Shown here piece by piece: positions 1 through 5,307 of a DNA stretch of 5,307 nt. The notes under the pieces are model-generated. The model had not been told where the DNA came from. It searched no databases and saw only the letters and a list, made by a program, of their open reading frames with translations. The stretch comes from an uncultured Lachnospiraceae bacterium (lineage in GTDB: Bacteria; Bacillota; Clostridia; Lachnospirales; Lachnospiraceae), in the NCBI GenBank assembly GCA_949051815.1, contig CARQVR010000094.1:1-5307 (forward strand). The letters run 5' to 3'. Made by a program: the position numbers and the translations under genes. Numbering within the stretch: position 1 is the stretch's first letter; each line of letters starts with the position of its first letter.

Positions 1-2371
1 GTTCCATCAGCCCCTCAAAGGACAACTGATCCTTGTCTAACGCCGTCACGATATCCGTCAGAGATCTGGTGGACAACCGAAAACAGATCTGGTCCAGAAT
101 CTGATCATTGAAACTGTCCACCCCTCCTCTGCGAAGCGCCTCCGCCAGATACTGTGCAGACTTCGCCGAATCGGAATAAATAAAGATATTCTCCCAGTCC
201 GACCCGGACACACGGCCGCGCTCCAAAAGACACCGGAAGCACTCGCTCACGATCTCATCCTTCATATAGGGAGCAATGACGCACAAAATACCACTATCAA
301 ATTCGCTGATCCTTCCGGCCTGCAGCTCCTCCAGCAGATACTGCGATGTCAGGTTCTCATCCGAATAAATCCACAGCTCCTGCCAGTTGTCCCTTGACAG
401 AACAATCTCTTCCTGCCATGCAAGCTGGCATAATCTGCTTATCTCCTCTCCCTTCAAATGAGGGAACGCCTCTTTCACTCTGGATAGATCGAATGGCCGG
501 TTCCCATTCAGAACCTGATAAGCATACTCCTCATTCTCATCCACATAAATACTGTCAATGTTTCCCTTTTTGAGCGCCCTGTATGTTATGTCGAGTTCCT
601 TAATCTTCGCCTTCTGACCAACCATCTTGATCACGTTTCTTCCCTGGGGAAGCGTAACCTTCACGGTATTCTCCTCTCCGCTCTCATTGAGCGTCTGCAC
701 CGTCTGATCCGGCCTGACACAAACAATTTTAAAGCGGCCATCATAGAGTTGAAACACAGAAGAAACCTGAAACGTCGTCTCCTTATTGGCATAAAAAATC
801 CACAACGTATCGGACCCGTTAAGCATAAACTTATTTGCGTTTACACTGCTGTCACCACCCATGTATGACCACGCGCGCCAGCAGTCGCTTTCACTGTCTT
901 CTGCAATCAGGGCGTCGTCATCATACATCCGGTAAGGCTTTCCGCTGCTGCTCACCAGAATCGGCTGATTCAGATCAAAGGAGTCTTCCCACATCTGAGA
1001 CCACATGCTTTTTTCCCAGAAATGCTCAGTAAGCGCCATGAAGCTCTTTTTATAACCCGTAGCAATCGTTTCCCCGAAACCGCCCCCGCTGTCCGCCGCG
1101 CCACAGACGACAGACACCGCGAAAAACAGAATAAGCGCCGCCGCCGAGCAAAGCCCGACCACTATTCCCGTCCTATGATAGCGCGCAATTCCACGCAGTC
1201 TCTCCTTTAGCGTGCTCTTTTCCTCCAAAAGGGTCATGGCCGGTACATTGCCGTACATCTTTCCGCCTTTTCCGGAAAACGCATCCCCAGACCAATGTTT
1301 CTGCGCCACATCCAGAAGCACATTTCCGTATGCCCTGCGCCCTTCCTCCGACAGAAGCTTTAACACCGTTTCGTCACAGGCAAGCTCACAGTCTACGTTA
1401 AACCTGCGGCTAAACACATATACCAGCGGGTTGAACCAATGCACGCAGAGCGCGGCCTGAAACAGCCATTTATACAAAATGTCTTTTCTTTTATAATGCA
1501 CAAGCTCGTGATGCAGCATCAGACAAATATCGTTCTCCCGTCCTGCCATCTCTGCAAGCATTGCCTGCGGCAGATAAATACGCGGCCGCCAGAATCCGAT
1601 CAGCATCGGACTGTTGATCGCTGTGCTCTCATAGAGCGGCACCCTTTTCCCGATTCCAAGTCTTATCTGCATTTCCGCACTTTTATGAAAGACTTTTTCC
1701 CAGGTGAGCGGCCTGCTTGCCGCATGAATTTCTTTGGTAAAACGCCAATAAACATAAAACCGCCTGAGCACGGCAAAAAGGACGCCGCATACCCACAACA
1801 TGCTCACAACACGGAAAATCCATGCCCGTCTCTCACCCGCCGTTTTTTCATCTGTGCCGCTGCCGGCTGTCATGACCATTTCCCCGTTCGATGTATTTTG
1901 CACCGTTTCCGTATGATCAGTCCCCGTCCCGGCCGTTTCCCCGTCCGATGCCTTTTGCACCGTTTCCGTATGGCCAGTCCCCGTCCCGGCCGTTTCCCCG
2001 TCCGATGCCTTTTGCACCGTCTCTGTATGGTCAGTCCCCGTCCCGGCAGACTTTTCCGCCTTACTGCCAGTGCTTCTCTGCTCACTTTGCAAAGCATCAG
2101 ACGTCGTGCCCTCACGCACGTTTTCTCCTGCCGCTCCGTCCGCATCGGTCTGTCCAGCCACCACCGCCGTCAGTTCCTCCGACAAATATCCCATCAAATT
2201 GATGTCCGCACGAAACGGCACAAGCAGCCTCACAAGCACCAGAAGCCACAGATAATATGTCCATTTTTTTGCAAAAAACCGGCCGGTAAGCGGACGAAAC
2301 AGCAGGATCAATAGTCCCACCAGCGCACCGGATAACGATAATGATAAAACCACTGAAAATAATTGCGTCAT
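1..2371 (-). CDS. M56-family (BlaR1/MecR1-type) membrane metallopeptidase receptor, C-terminus cut by window edge
   Basis: Read on the minus strand, this frame is open from an ATG at 2371 to base 1 (790 codons, no stop). GGAGG lies 5 nt before the ATG. Visible parts: membrane helices at about residues 4-25, 37-54, 184-204 and 401-423; a zinc protease core with HELVH at 288-292 and a CELACDE motif at 328-334, where the acidic residues probably supply the third ligand; and NPLVY at 314-318. In the family, the cytosolic protease responds to an outside signal and inactivates the partner repressor, encoded here immediately upstream. The loop between helices 2 and 3 (about 55-183) is long and holds three 19-residue repeats. 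The outer part (424 onward) lacks a recognisable penicillin-binding sensor. It has a beta-rich segment at about 510-597 and then helical repeats of about 63 residues (627-690, 691-753, 754 onward). The ligand is therefore unknown and beta-lactam sensing should not be assumed. Membership of M56 is firm; the outer-domain description is inferred from sequence pattern. Confidence 0.95.
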   Translation of the reverse strand, partial: MTQLFSVVLSLSLSGALVGLLILLFRPLTGRFFAKKWTYYLWLLVLVRLLVPFRADINLMGYLSEELTAVVAGQTDADGAAGENVREGTTSDALQSEQRSTGSKAEKSAGTGTDHTETVQKASDGETAGTGTGHTETVQKASDGETAGTGTDHTETVQNTSNGEMVMTAGSGTDEKTAGERRAWIFRVVSMLWVCGVLFAVLRRFYVYWRFTKEIHAASRPLTWEKVFHKSAEMQIRLGIGKRVPLYESTAINSPMLIGFWRPRIYLPQAMLAEMAGRENDICLMLHHELVHYKRKDILYKWLFQAALCVHWFNPLVYVFSRRFNVDCELACDETVLKLLSEEGRRAYGNVLLDVAQKHWSGDAFSGKGGKMYGNVPAMTLLEEKSTLKERLRGIARYHRTGIVVGLCSAAALILFFAVSVVCGAADSGGGFGETIATGYKKSFMALTEHFWEKSMWSQMWEDSFDLNQPILVSSSGKPYRMYDDDALIAEDSESDCWRAWSYMGGDSSVNANKFMLNGSDTLWIFYANKETTFQVSSVFQLYDGRFKIVCVRPDQTVQTLNESGEENTVKVTLPQGRNVIKMVGQKAKIKELDITYRALKKGNIDSIYVDENEEYAYQVLNGNRPFDLSRVKEAFPHLKGEEISRLCQLAWQEEIVLSRDNWQELWIYSDENLTSQYLLEELQAGRISEFDSGILCVIAPYMKDEIVSECFRCLLERGRVSGSDWENIFIYSDSAKSAQYLAEALRRGGVDSFNDQILDQICFRLSTRSLTDIVTALDKDQLSFEGLME
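1877..2047 (-). repeat. 57-bp tandem repeat, three copies, coding for a 19-residue repeat
   Basis: Three adjacent 57-bp units (2047-1991, 1990-1934, 1933-1877 in reading order) differ from their neighbour at only about three to five positions. Because 57 is a multiple of three, the receptor frame stays open. Each unit encodes a peptide like AGTGTDHTETVQKASDGET, at residues 109-127, 128-146 and 147-165. A decayed partial fourth copy (AGSGTDEKT) may follow at residues 169-177. The peptide is rich in Thr, Gly, Ser and Asp and should be a flexible hydrophilic linker in the extracellular loop between membrane helices 2 and 3. High identity suggests recent expansion by slippage or unequal recombination. 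Confidence 0.93.
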
Positions 2372-2472
2372 AATTTCCTCCATCAAAAACACGATACACT
2401 TCTCACACACGTTTCACTCGTCAAATCATCTGCGCGATCTCCTGATCACCGTCTGTCAATCCGCAATTCCCT

Positions 2473-2844
2473 TTACCTGAAATTATCCCGAAAATAATTT
2501 CTCAACTCCTCCACATCTTCCCTGCTCAAATTCTCATCCTCGATGAGAGCCGCCGCCAGATTTTTCGCATTGCCCTTAAAAAATTTGTTAAGGAAGCTCT
2601 TCGTCTCCTCTTTCACATAATCACTCCGCGCCACGAGAGGCGAATAATAGTAAACCCCCTGTTTCTCCTGCGCGATTACGCCCTTATCCAGCAATCTGCG
2701 GATCAGCGTCAGCACCGTGGTTCGCTCCCAATCTTTTTTCTCATTCAGCCGCGCACGGATTTCATTGGCATTCAACGCTTCCCCCGCAGCCCAGAGCGTT
2801 TCCAGAATCTCCAGCTCTGCGTCGGATATTTTCGTGTCTTTCAT
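2473..2844 (-). CDS. BlaI/MecI/CopY-family transcriptional repressor
   Basis: A 123-residue winged-helix repressor, the usual length for BlaI and MecI. The DNA-binding domain spans about residues 6-70. It has the family pattern SDAELEILETLW at 7-18, the recognition-helix region ERTTVLTLIRRLLDKG at 40-55, and the wing ending in GVYYYSPLV at 63-71. The C-terminal dimerisation part (about 75-123) ends in the typical LSREDVEELRNYF. The start at 2844 has TGGAG 6 nt upstream and gives the usual MKDTKIS beginning. An ATG two codons earlier (2850) is possible. The frame stays open to 3033, but that extension crosses the promoter, the operator and an intrinsic terminator and is not coding. The gene is first in an operon with the M56 receptor and probably represses that operon by binding the dyad at 2876-2920. 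The position matching the classical Asn-Phe cleavage site of BlaI/MecI is Ala99-Leu100 here, so the cut by the receptor may differ. No beta-lactamase or PBP2a gene is in the window, so the regulon is unknown. Confidence 0.95.
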   Translation of the reverse strand: MKDTKISDAELEILETLWAAGEALNANEIRARLNEKKDWERTTVLTLIRRLLDKGVIAQEKQGVYYYSPLVARSDYVKEETKSFLNKFFKGNAKNLAAALIEDENLSREDVEELRNYFRDNFR

Positions 2845-2875
2845 AAGCATCTCCAGTTTTCCTCTTAATTTTTTA

Positions 2876-2920
2876 TGTTTACACACGTAGACTTTTATAT
2901 ATAGTCTACGTGTGTAAACA
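2876..2920 (-). promoter_or_regulatory. Operator: perfect 18-bp inverted repeat upstream of the BlaI-type repressor gene
   Basis: Arms at 2876-2893 and 2903-2920 are exact reverse complements around a 9-nt AT-only spacer. Each arm contains a TACNNNNGTA element (TACACACGTA at 2880-2889, TACGTGTGTA at 2907-2916). This matches the TAC...GTA half-site pattern of BlaI/MecI operators. The right arm covers the -10 element and the left arm lies in the start of the transcript, so a bound repressor dimer pair would block initiation. Binding by the adjacent repressor is inferred. Confidence 0.88.
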
Positions 2921-2931
2921 CTCTTTGTCAA
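2903..2931 (-). promoter_or_regulatory. Promoter of the repressor-receptor operon
   Basis: On the minus strand a perfect -35 TTGACA (2931-2926) is followed by a 17-bp spacer and TAGACT (2908-2903), which keeps the most conserved -10 positions. Transcription would begin near 2896 and give a leader of about 50 nt before the repressor ATG. The -10 lies within the right arm of the inverted repeat, as expected for an autorepressed operon. Confidence 0.85.
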
Positions 2932-2982
2932 TACAAACTTTTCTAAATCTCCCGGTACTCGCAGTACGAAAAATCTGCCTAT

Positions 2983-3016
2983 AAAAAAGCGGCCATGCCA
3001 TATATTGCACGACCGC
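2983..3016 (-). terminator. Intrinsic terminator of the DUF4180 gene
   Basis: Read on the minus strand, GCGGTCGTGC (3016-3007) pairs with GCATGGCCGC (2998-2989) over 10 positions including two G-T wobbles, around an 8-nt loop. Six T residues follow directly (2988-2983). It begins 48 nt after the DUF4180 stop and lies just upstream of the -35 of the repressor operon, so it insulates the two units. Confidence 0.9.
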
Positions 3017-3064
3017 CTAAGCGTTCCTTTCATATAAAACGATCTGATACGGGAATTTTGTCTG

Positions 3065-3433
3065 TTACATGTTTTCCGTAATTTTCTGTATTGCTTCCTC
3101 TTTTGTCTCTACAAAGAAAAAGTCTTTCCCTTTGTTGCTCTCAAAGATAAAATCCTTGAGCGGCTTGCTCGTATAATGGGAATAGTCGCCATATATAGCA
3201 AGTTTTCCACCGTAATTAATATATTTCTGGAGAATTTCTCCTGCCAAACCACTGCTTAAAATAAAGAAATCCTCTGTGACTGCCTTTTTATCCACGACGA
3301 GATACTCCGTGCCTGCTTCGTATTTGGCAGACATAAGCAGATCAAGCGCAGAATCGACATCTGTAATCACCACATTGTCGCTTGAAACAACAGCAATGCT
3401 TCCATTGCCGCAATCCATTTTTTCAAGTCTCAT
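3065..3433 (-). CDS. DUF4180-family protein
   Basis: A 122-residue soluble protein with no signal peptide or membrane helix. I recognise it as DUF4180 from the block DVDSALDLLMSAKYEAG (25-41), the strand and helix around VVDKKAVTEDFF (46-57), SSGLAGEILQKYINYGGKLA (60-79), and the tail TSKPLKDFIFESNKGKDFFF (88-107). The alternating strand-helix pattern, with a short acidic/Ser loop after the VVD strand, resembles STAS-like folds; that is inference and no function is established. The start at 3433 is chosen because a perfect AAGGAGG lies 7 nt upstream. An ATG at 3451 is in frame but would put this site inside the coding region. The gene has its own promoter (3501-3529) and terminator (2983-3016), so it appears to be monocistronic and not tied to the repressor operon. 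Confidence 0.88.
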   Translation of the reverse strand: MRLEKMDCGNGSIAVVSSDNVVITDVDSALDLLMSAKYEAGTEYLVVDKKAVTEDFFILSSGLAGEILQKYINYGGKLAIYGDYSHYTSKPLKDFIFESNKGKDFFFVETKEEAIQKITENM

Positions 3434-3500
3434 GTCTGTACCTCCTTCCATAACTTGCAGACAAAATCCCGCAGTACCGCCGCCGGTAACGCTTCCGTGT

Positions 3501-3529
3501 ATTGTAGCACAGTCATTTTTCTAATGCAA
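3501..3529 (-). promoter_or_regulatory. Promoter of the DUF4180 gene
   Basis: On the minus strand TTGCAT (3529-3524) is separated by exactly 17 bp from TACAAT (3506-3501), which is preceded by TGC, an extended -10. Both hexamers are close to the vegetative sigma consensus. The start would be near 3495, giving a leader of about 60 nt. That leader contains a small potential hairpin (TACCG, four-base loop, CGGTA) with no evident regulatory role. Confidence 0.8.
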
Positions 3530-3572
3530 GATAAATTTGGAAAGACATGAAAGAATGATAATGGAAATCTGC

Positions 3573-4049
3573 TTATAAATCTGTTATATTGAGTATCTTC
3601 TGCACTTTTTCAAATTCCTGTATCAACTGTTCTCCTGCCACGAATATCTCTTTTTTCCACGGATGGCCATACAAACCCATTGACCAGTCAAATGATACAA
3701 AAAAATGATAATCGCCATCTGGATAATAACTTGGAAAATATACATTACAATTTCGCTCTGCATCATAAAACCAATAATCTAATGGTATTTCTTCACATGG
3801 ATTGTAAATGAAACAATCATGCCGCCAGTCCAAGGCATACATATTTGTGGCATTTACTCTGCAAAAAACAGAATTGATAATTTTTTCCTGTTCTTCCGTG
3901 AAAACCCCGTTCAAATGATATTTCTTATACTTCATTGACAATGACAACCATGGTTTTGAATCGGTTTCGCAAGAAGGATAAAACTGGAAATCATAATATA
4001 TTTTATCCCAAATGGCGTTGTATTTGTTATAATCCAAAATTATTTCCAT
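3573..4049 (-). CDS. DUF2716-family protein
   Basis: A 158-residue, aromatic-rich soluble protein without signal peptide or membrane segment. I recognise the DUF2716 family from the N-terminal WDKIYYDFQFYPS (14-26), the central MYALDWRHDCFIYNP (70-84), and the C-terminal block FPSYYPDGDYHFF (105-117) followed by LYGHPWKKEIFVAGEQLI (126-143). Its length suits the family, so it seems intact. The function of the family is unknown. The start at 4049 has only a weak AGAAG upstream. The gene is clearly richer in A and T than the repressor-receptor operon, which hints at separate acquisition. A TATAAT at 4091-4086 with a poor -35 may drive it. No intrinsic terminator is visible between its stop and the DUF4180 promoter. 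Confidence 0.86.
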   Translation of the reverse strand: MEIILDYNKYNAIWDKIYYDFQFYPSCETDSKPWLSLSMKYKKYHLNGVFTEEQEKIINSVFCRVNATNMYALDWRHDCFIYNPCEEIPLDYWFYDAERNCNVYFPSYYPDGDYHFFVSFDWSMGLYGHPWKKEIFVAGEQLIQEFEKVQKILNITDL

Positions 4050-4060
4050 TTTTCATTCTT

Positions 4061-4321
4061 CTAAAGGCTAATCAGTTTTTCAGTTATTATAATCCCGATT
4101 TGTTTAACTGTACCGGAAAAACTATACCATATCCTATTATATAAAGCAATCTGTATCCTATGTCCGTTCCGCCTATCCACAAAAACCGGATCTATGATAA
4201 AATCAGACGAAAGAGGTACTGTTATGATTGTTTCCATCACTTTAGGGAAATATTTAAACGGAGCAAACTTGCGCAAACAGGAACAGGACTTTCCTTCCGC
4301 AATTTTATAAAATGATTTCAC
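4061..4321 (-). CDS. Doubtful 86-codon frame, possible hypothetical protein or gene remnant
   Basis: An open frame from a GTG at 4321 ends 11 bp before the DUF2716 start and on the same strand. I do not recognise the product. It has a basic, Cys-containing N-terminus (KSCSCLRKFAPFKYF, residues 11-25) and a hydrophobic strand-like remainder around FIIDPVFVDRRNG (41-53). There is no Shine-Dalgarno before the GTG. The in-frame ATG at codon 29 also lacks a good one. Many ATA and AGG codons occur. It could be a small gene, a decayed fragment, or a chance frame in AT-rich DNA. Confidence 0.22.
   Translation of the reverse strand: MKSFYKIAEGKSCSCLRKFAPFKYFPKVMETIITVPLSSDFIIDPVFVDRRNGHRIQIALYNRIWYSFSGTVKQIGIIITEKLISL
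4086..4114 (-). promoter_or_regulatory. Possible promoter of the DUF2716 gene
   Basis: A perfect TATAAT on the minus strand (4091-4086) lies about 37 nt upstream of the ATG. The hexamer 17 bp further upstream, GGTACA (4114-4109), matches TTGACA at only three positions. The -10 is convincing but the -35 is not, so this is a candidate only. Confidence 0.35.
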
Positions 4322-4382
4322 ACAAGGAGCCTGAGTGAAGACCCCGCCCCGCGCGGCAAAAAAAGGAAAGGCAGGAAACGAT

Positions 4383-5270
4383 ATGTCAATACAACTGATT
4401 CAACAGGCAATACGCTATATGGAAGAACACATTTACGAGGACATTAATTATACTGATGTGGCCACAAGCATACACATGTCCAACTATAACTTCCATCGCA
4501 CATTCAGCTTTATTGCCGGAATGACGGCTAATGAGTACATCCGGAACCGCCGTCTCACGCTGGCGGCGCAGGAGCTCCAGTCAACGGGTCTGTCCGTCAT
4601 TGACACCGCATACAAGTATGGCTATGAATCGCCGGAGAGCTTTTCCAAAGCCTTTACCCGCTTTCACGGTTCCACACCGAAGCAGGCAAAGAAGCCTGGC
4701 GCAAAGCTTCATCTATTCAGTCCCCTTGTAATAAAAATCATAACGGAAGGTGGTAGTATTATGAATTACAGAATGGAACACAGACAGGCACAGCAGTTTC
4801 TTGCACTGGTCAGGGCTTTTCCCAACGAGATCATCAATGATGACAACGACCACAGCATCCCCGATTTCTGGACGGCGTGTTTCGACAAGAATCTGATCGA
4901 ACCCATGAAGCAGCTTAGAAAAGAGGGGAAACGGGATATATTCGGCCTTTGCAGCCCTGCAAAAGAAAACGGGACACACTTTGACTACGGCATCGGCATC
5001 ATTATGGATGAAGATACCGATGCCGGGGGCGCAAAAAAACTTTTGAATAACGGCTACACCTTATGGAAGGCGGAGCCAGCCGACTATGCCGTGTTCAGGT
5101 GCATCGGCACGGACGGAGGCTGCATCGGCGAGACATGGGCCAAATTCTACAAGGAGTTTTCTCCTCAGACAGGTTATGTGCAGACGGACGATACGGACTA
5201 TGAAATCTATTTTGAAAAAGGCGAAGAAGATCTGTTCTGCGAATTATGGGTTCCTGTCACGAAGGGTTAA
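4383..5270 (+). CDS. AraC-family regulator fused to a GyrI-like effector-binding domain
   Basis: A 295-residue cytosolic regulator. An N-terminal AraC/XylS DNA-binding domain (about 3-104) contains two helix-turn-helix units: INYTDVATSIHMSNYNFHRT (21-40), and LSVIDTAYKYGYESPESFSK (70-89) followed by AFTRFHGSTPKQAK (90-103). The C-terminal part (about 127-293) is a GyrI-like/AraC effector-binding domain, seen in MNYRMEHRQAQQFLALVRAF (127-146), EPADYAVFRC (231-240) and the end DYEIYFEKGEEDLFCELWVP (272-291). Such proteins usually bind small hydrophobic or cationic ligands and activate nearby transport or stress genes; the ligand here is unknown. The ATG at 4383 has AGGAA 5 nt upstream and starts right at the conserved region. 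A GTG at 4335 with AAGGAG 5 nt upstream would add 16 basic, Pro/Ala-rich residues and cannot be excluded. An SD-like sequence and in-frame ATG at the domain junction (4761) may give the C-terminal domain alone. The gene is on the opposite strand to all others here and looks monocistronic. Its target is not in view. Confidence 0.94.
   Translation: MSIQLIQQAIRYMEEHIYEDINYTDVATSIHMSNYNFHRTFSFIAGMTANEYIRNRRLTLAAQELQSTGLSVIDTAYKYGYESPESFSKAFTRFHGSTPKQAKKPGAKLHLFSPLVIKIITEGGSIMNYRMEHRQAQQFLALVRAFPNEIINDDNDHSIPDFWTACFDKNLIEPMKQLRKEGKRDIFGLCSPAKENGTHFDYGIGIIMDEDTDAGGAKKLLNNGYTLWKAEPADYAVFRCIGTDGGCIGETWAKFYKEFSPQTGYVQTDDTDYEIYFEKGEEDLFCELWVPVTKG
4747..4763 (+). promoter_or_regulatory. Internal Shine-Dalgarno-like site and in-frame ATG at the domain junction
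   Basis: AAGGTGG (4747-4753) precedes an in-frame ATG (4761-4763) by 7 nt inside the AraC-GyrI gene. The ATG is codon 127 and marks the first residue of the effector-binding domain. Initiation here would yield a 169-residue GyrI-like protein without the DNA-binding half. Whether it is used is unknown. Confidence 0.4.
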
Positions 5271-5307
5271 TTCCCTGCATACTATAACGAAACCGATAGT
5301 AAAACCG

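Larger units (their letters stand above)
4050..4382. other. AT-rich gap between divergent DUF2716 and AraC-type genes
   Basis: This 333-bp stretch separates a minus-strand gene from a plus-strand gene, so it should hold the promoters of both. For the minus strand, TATAAT occurs at 4091-4086 with a weak GGTACA 17 bp upstream (4114-4109). For the plus strand I see no convincing -35/-10 pair; TATAAA at 4306-4311 lacks a matching -35. AAGGAG at 4324-4329 is a good ribosome binding site for a GTG at 4335. Apart from the doubtful minus-strand frame, no repeat or RNA structure stands out. Confidence 0.5.

Noticed and set aside
1..1102. Beta-lactam sensing inferred from an SxxK match (Ser475-Lys478)
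   Set aside because: The SSSGK match stands alone, without the surrounding PBP/class D sequence or the later SxN and KTG motifs in order.
1439..2314. Long plus-strand open frame (291 codons) opposite the receptor gene
   Set aside because: It lies antisense to a clearly coding M56 gene. Its His/Pro/Arg/Cys-rich product has no domain and includes the reverse translation of the 57-bp repeat, whose length keeps several frames open.
2955..2967. Short hairpin GTACT-CGC-AGTAC upstream of the operon promoter
   Set aside because: Only five base pairs with a three-base loop and no T-tract on either strand; likely chance.
2845..3033. N-terminal extension of the BlaI-type repressor to 186 residues
   Set aside because: The extension runs through the DUF4180 terminator, the -35/-10 elements and the inverted repeat. 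The family start with a ribosome binding site is at 2844.
4713..4979. Minus-strand frame of 88 codons inside the AraC-GyrI gene
   Set aside because: It is antisense to a well supported coding region and its product resembles no family I know.
5281..5300. Inverted repeat ACTAT...ATAGT after the AraC-type gene, as a terminator
   Set aside because: A five-base-pair, AT-rich stem with a 10-nt loop and no T-run within the window. A larger structure might continue past the edge but cannot be judged.

Overview
The window reads as chromosomal DNA of a low-to-mid GC Gram-positive anaerobe, most likely a Clostridia member of the Lachnospiraceae type. This is inferred from the strong AGGAGG-type ribosome binding sites, the BlaI/M56 pair, and the small DUF4180, DUF2716 and AraC-GyrI proteins typical of that group. 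No RNA gene, CRISPR array, insertion sequence or phage gene was seen.

Layout: the left 2.9 kb is a two-gene minus-strand operon. A BlaI/MecI-type winged-helix repressor (2844-2473) is followed, after 101 bp, by a large M56 (BlaR1/MecR1-type) membrane metallopeptidase. That gene starts at 2371 and is still open at the left edge (790 codons visible). A near-consensus promoter and a perfect 18-bp inverted repeat lie just upstream of the repressor, so autoregulation is expected. The receptor keeps the four-helix M56 membrane part and the HELVH zinc site. Its outer domain does not look like the penicillin-binding sensor of BlaR1: it has a beta-rich segment and then alpha-helical repeats of about 63 residues. 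Its first extracellular loop also carries three near-identical 19-residue repeats encoded by a 57-bp tandem repeat.

Next, also on the minus strand, is a solitary DUF4180 gene (3433-3065). It has its own promoter (TTGCAT-17-TACAAT) and a strong intrinsic terminator that separates it from the repressor operon. Then comes a visibly AT-richer stretch with a DUF2716 gene (4049-3573) and a doubtful 86-codon frame (4321-4061).

On the plus strand the right end carries an AraC-family regulator fused to a GyrI-like effector-binding domain (4383-5270, or from a GTG at 4335). A Shine-Dalgarno-like sequence and in-frame ATG sit exactly at the domain junction. Only the repressor and receptor show clear functional coupling; the other genes look like independent single-gene units. 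The most unusual content is the receptor's outer architecture and its repeat-expanded loop.
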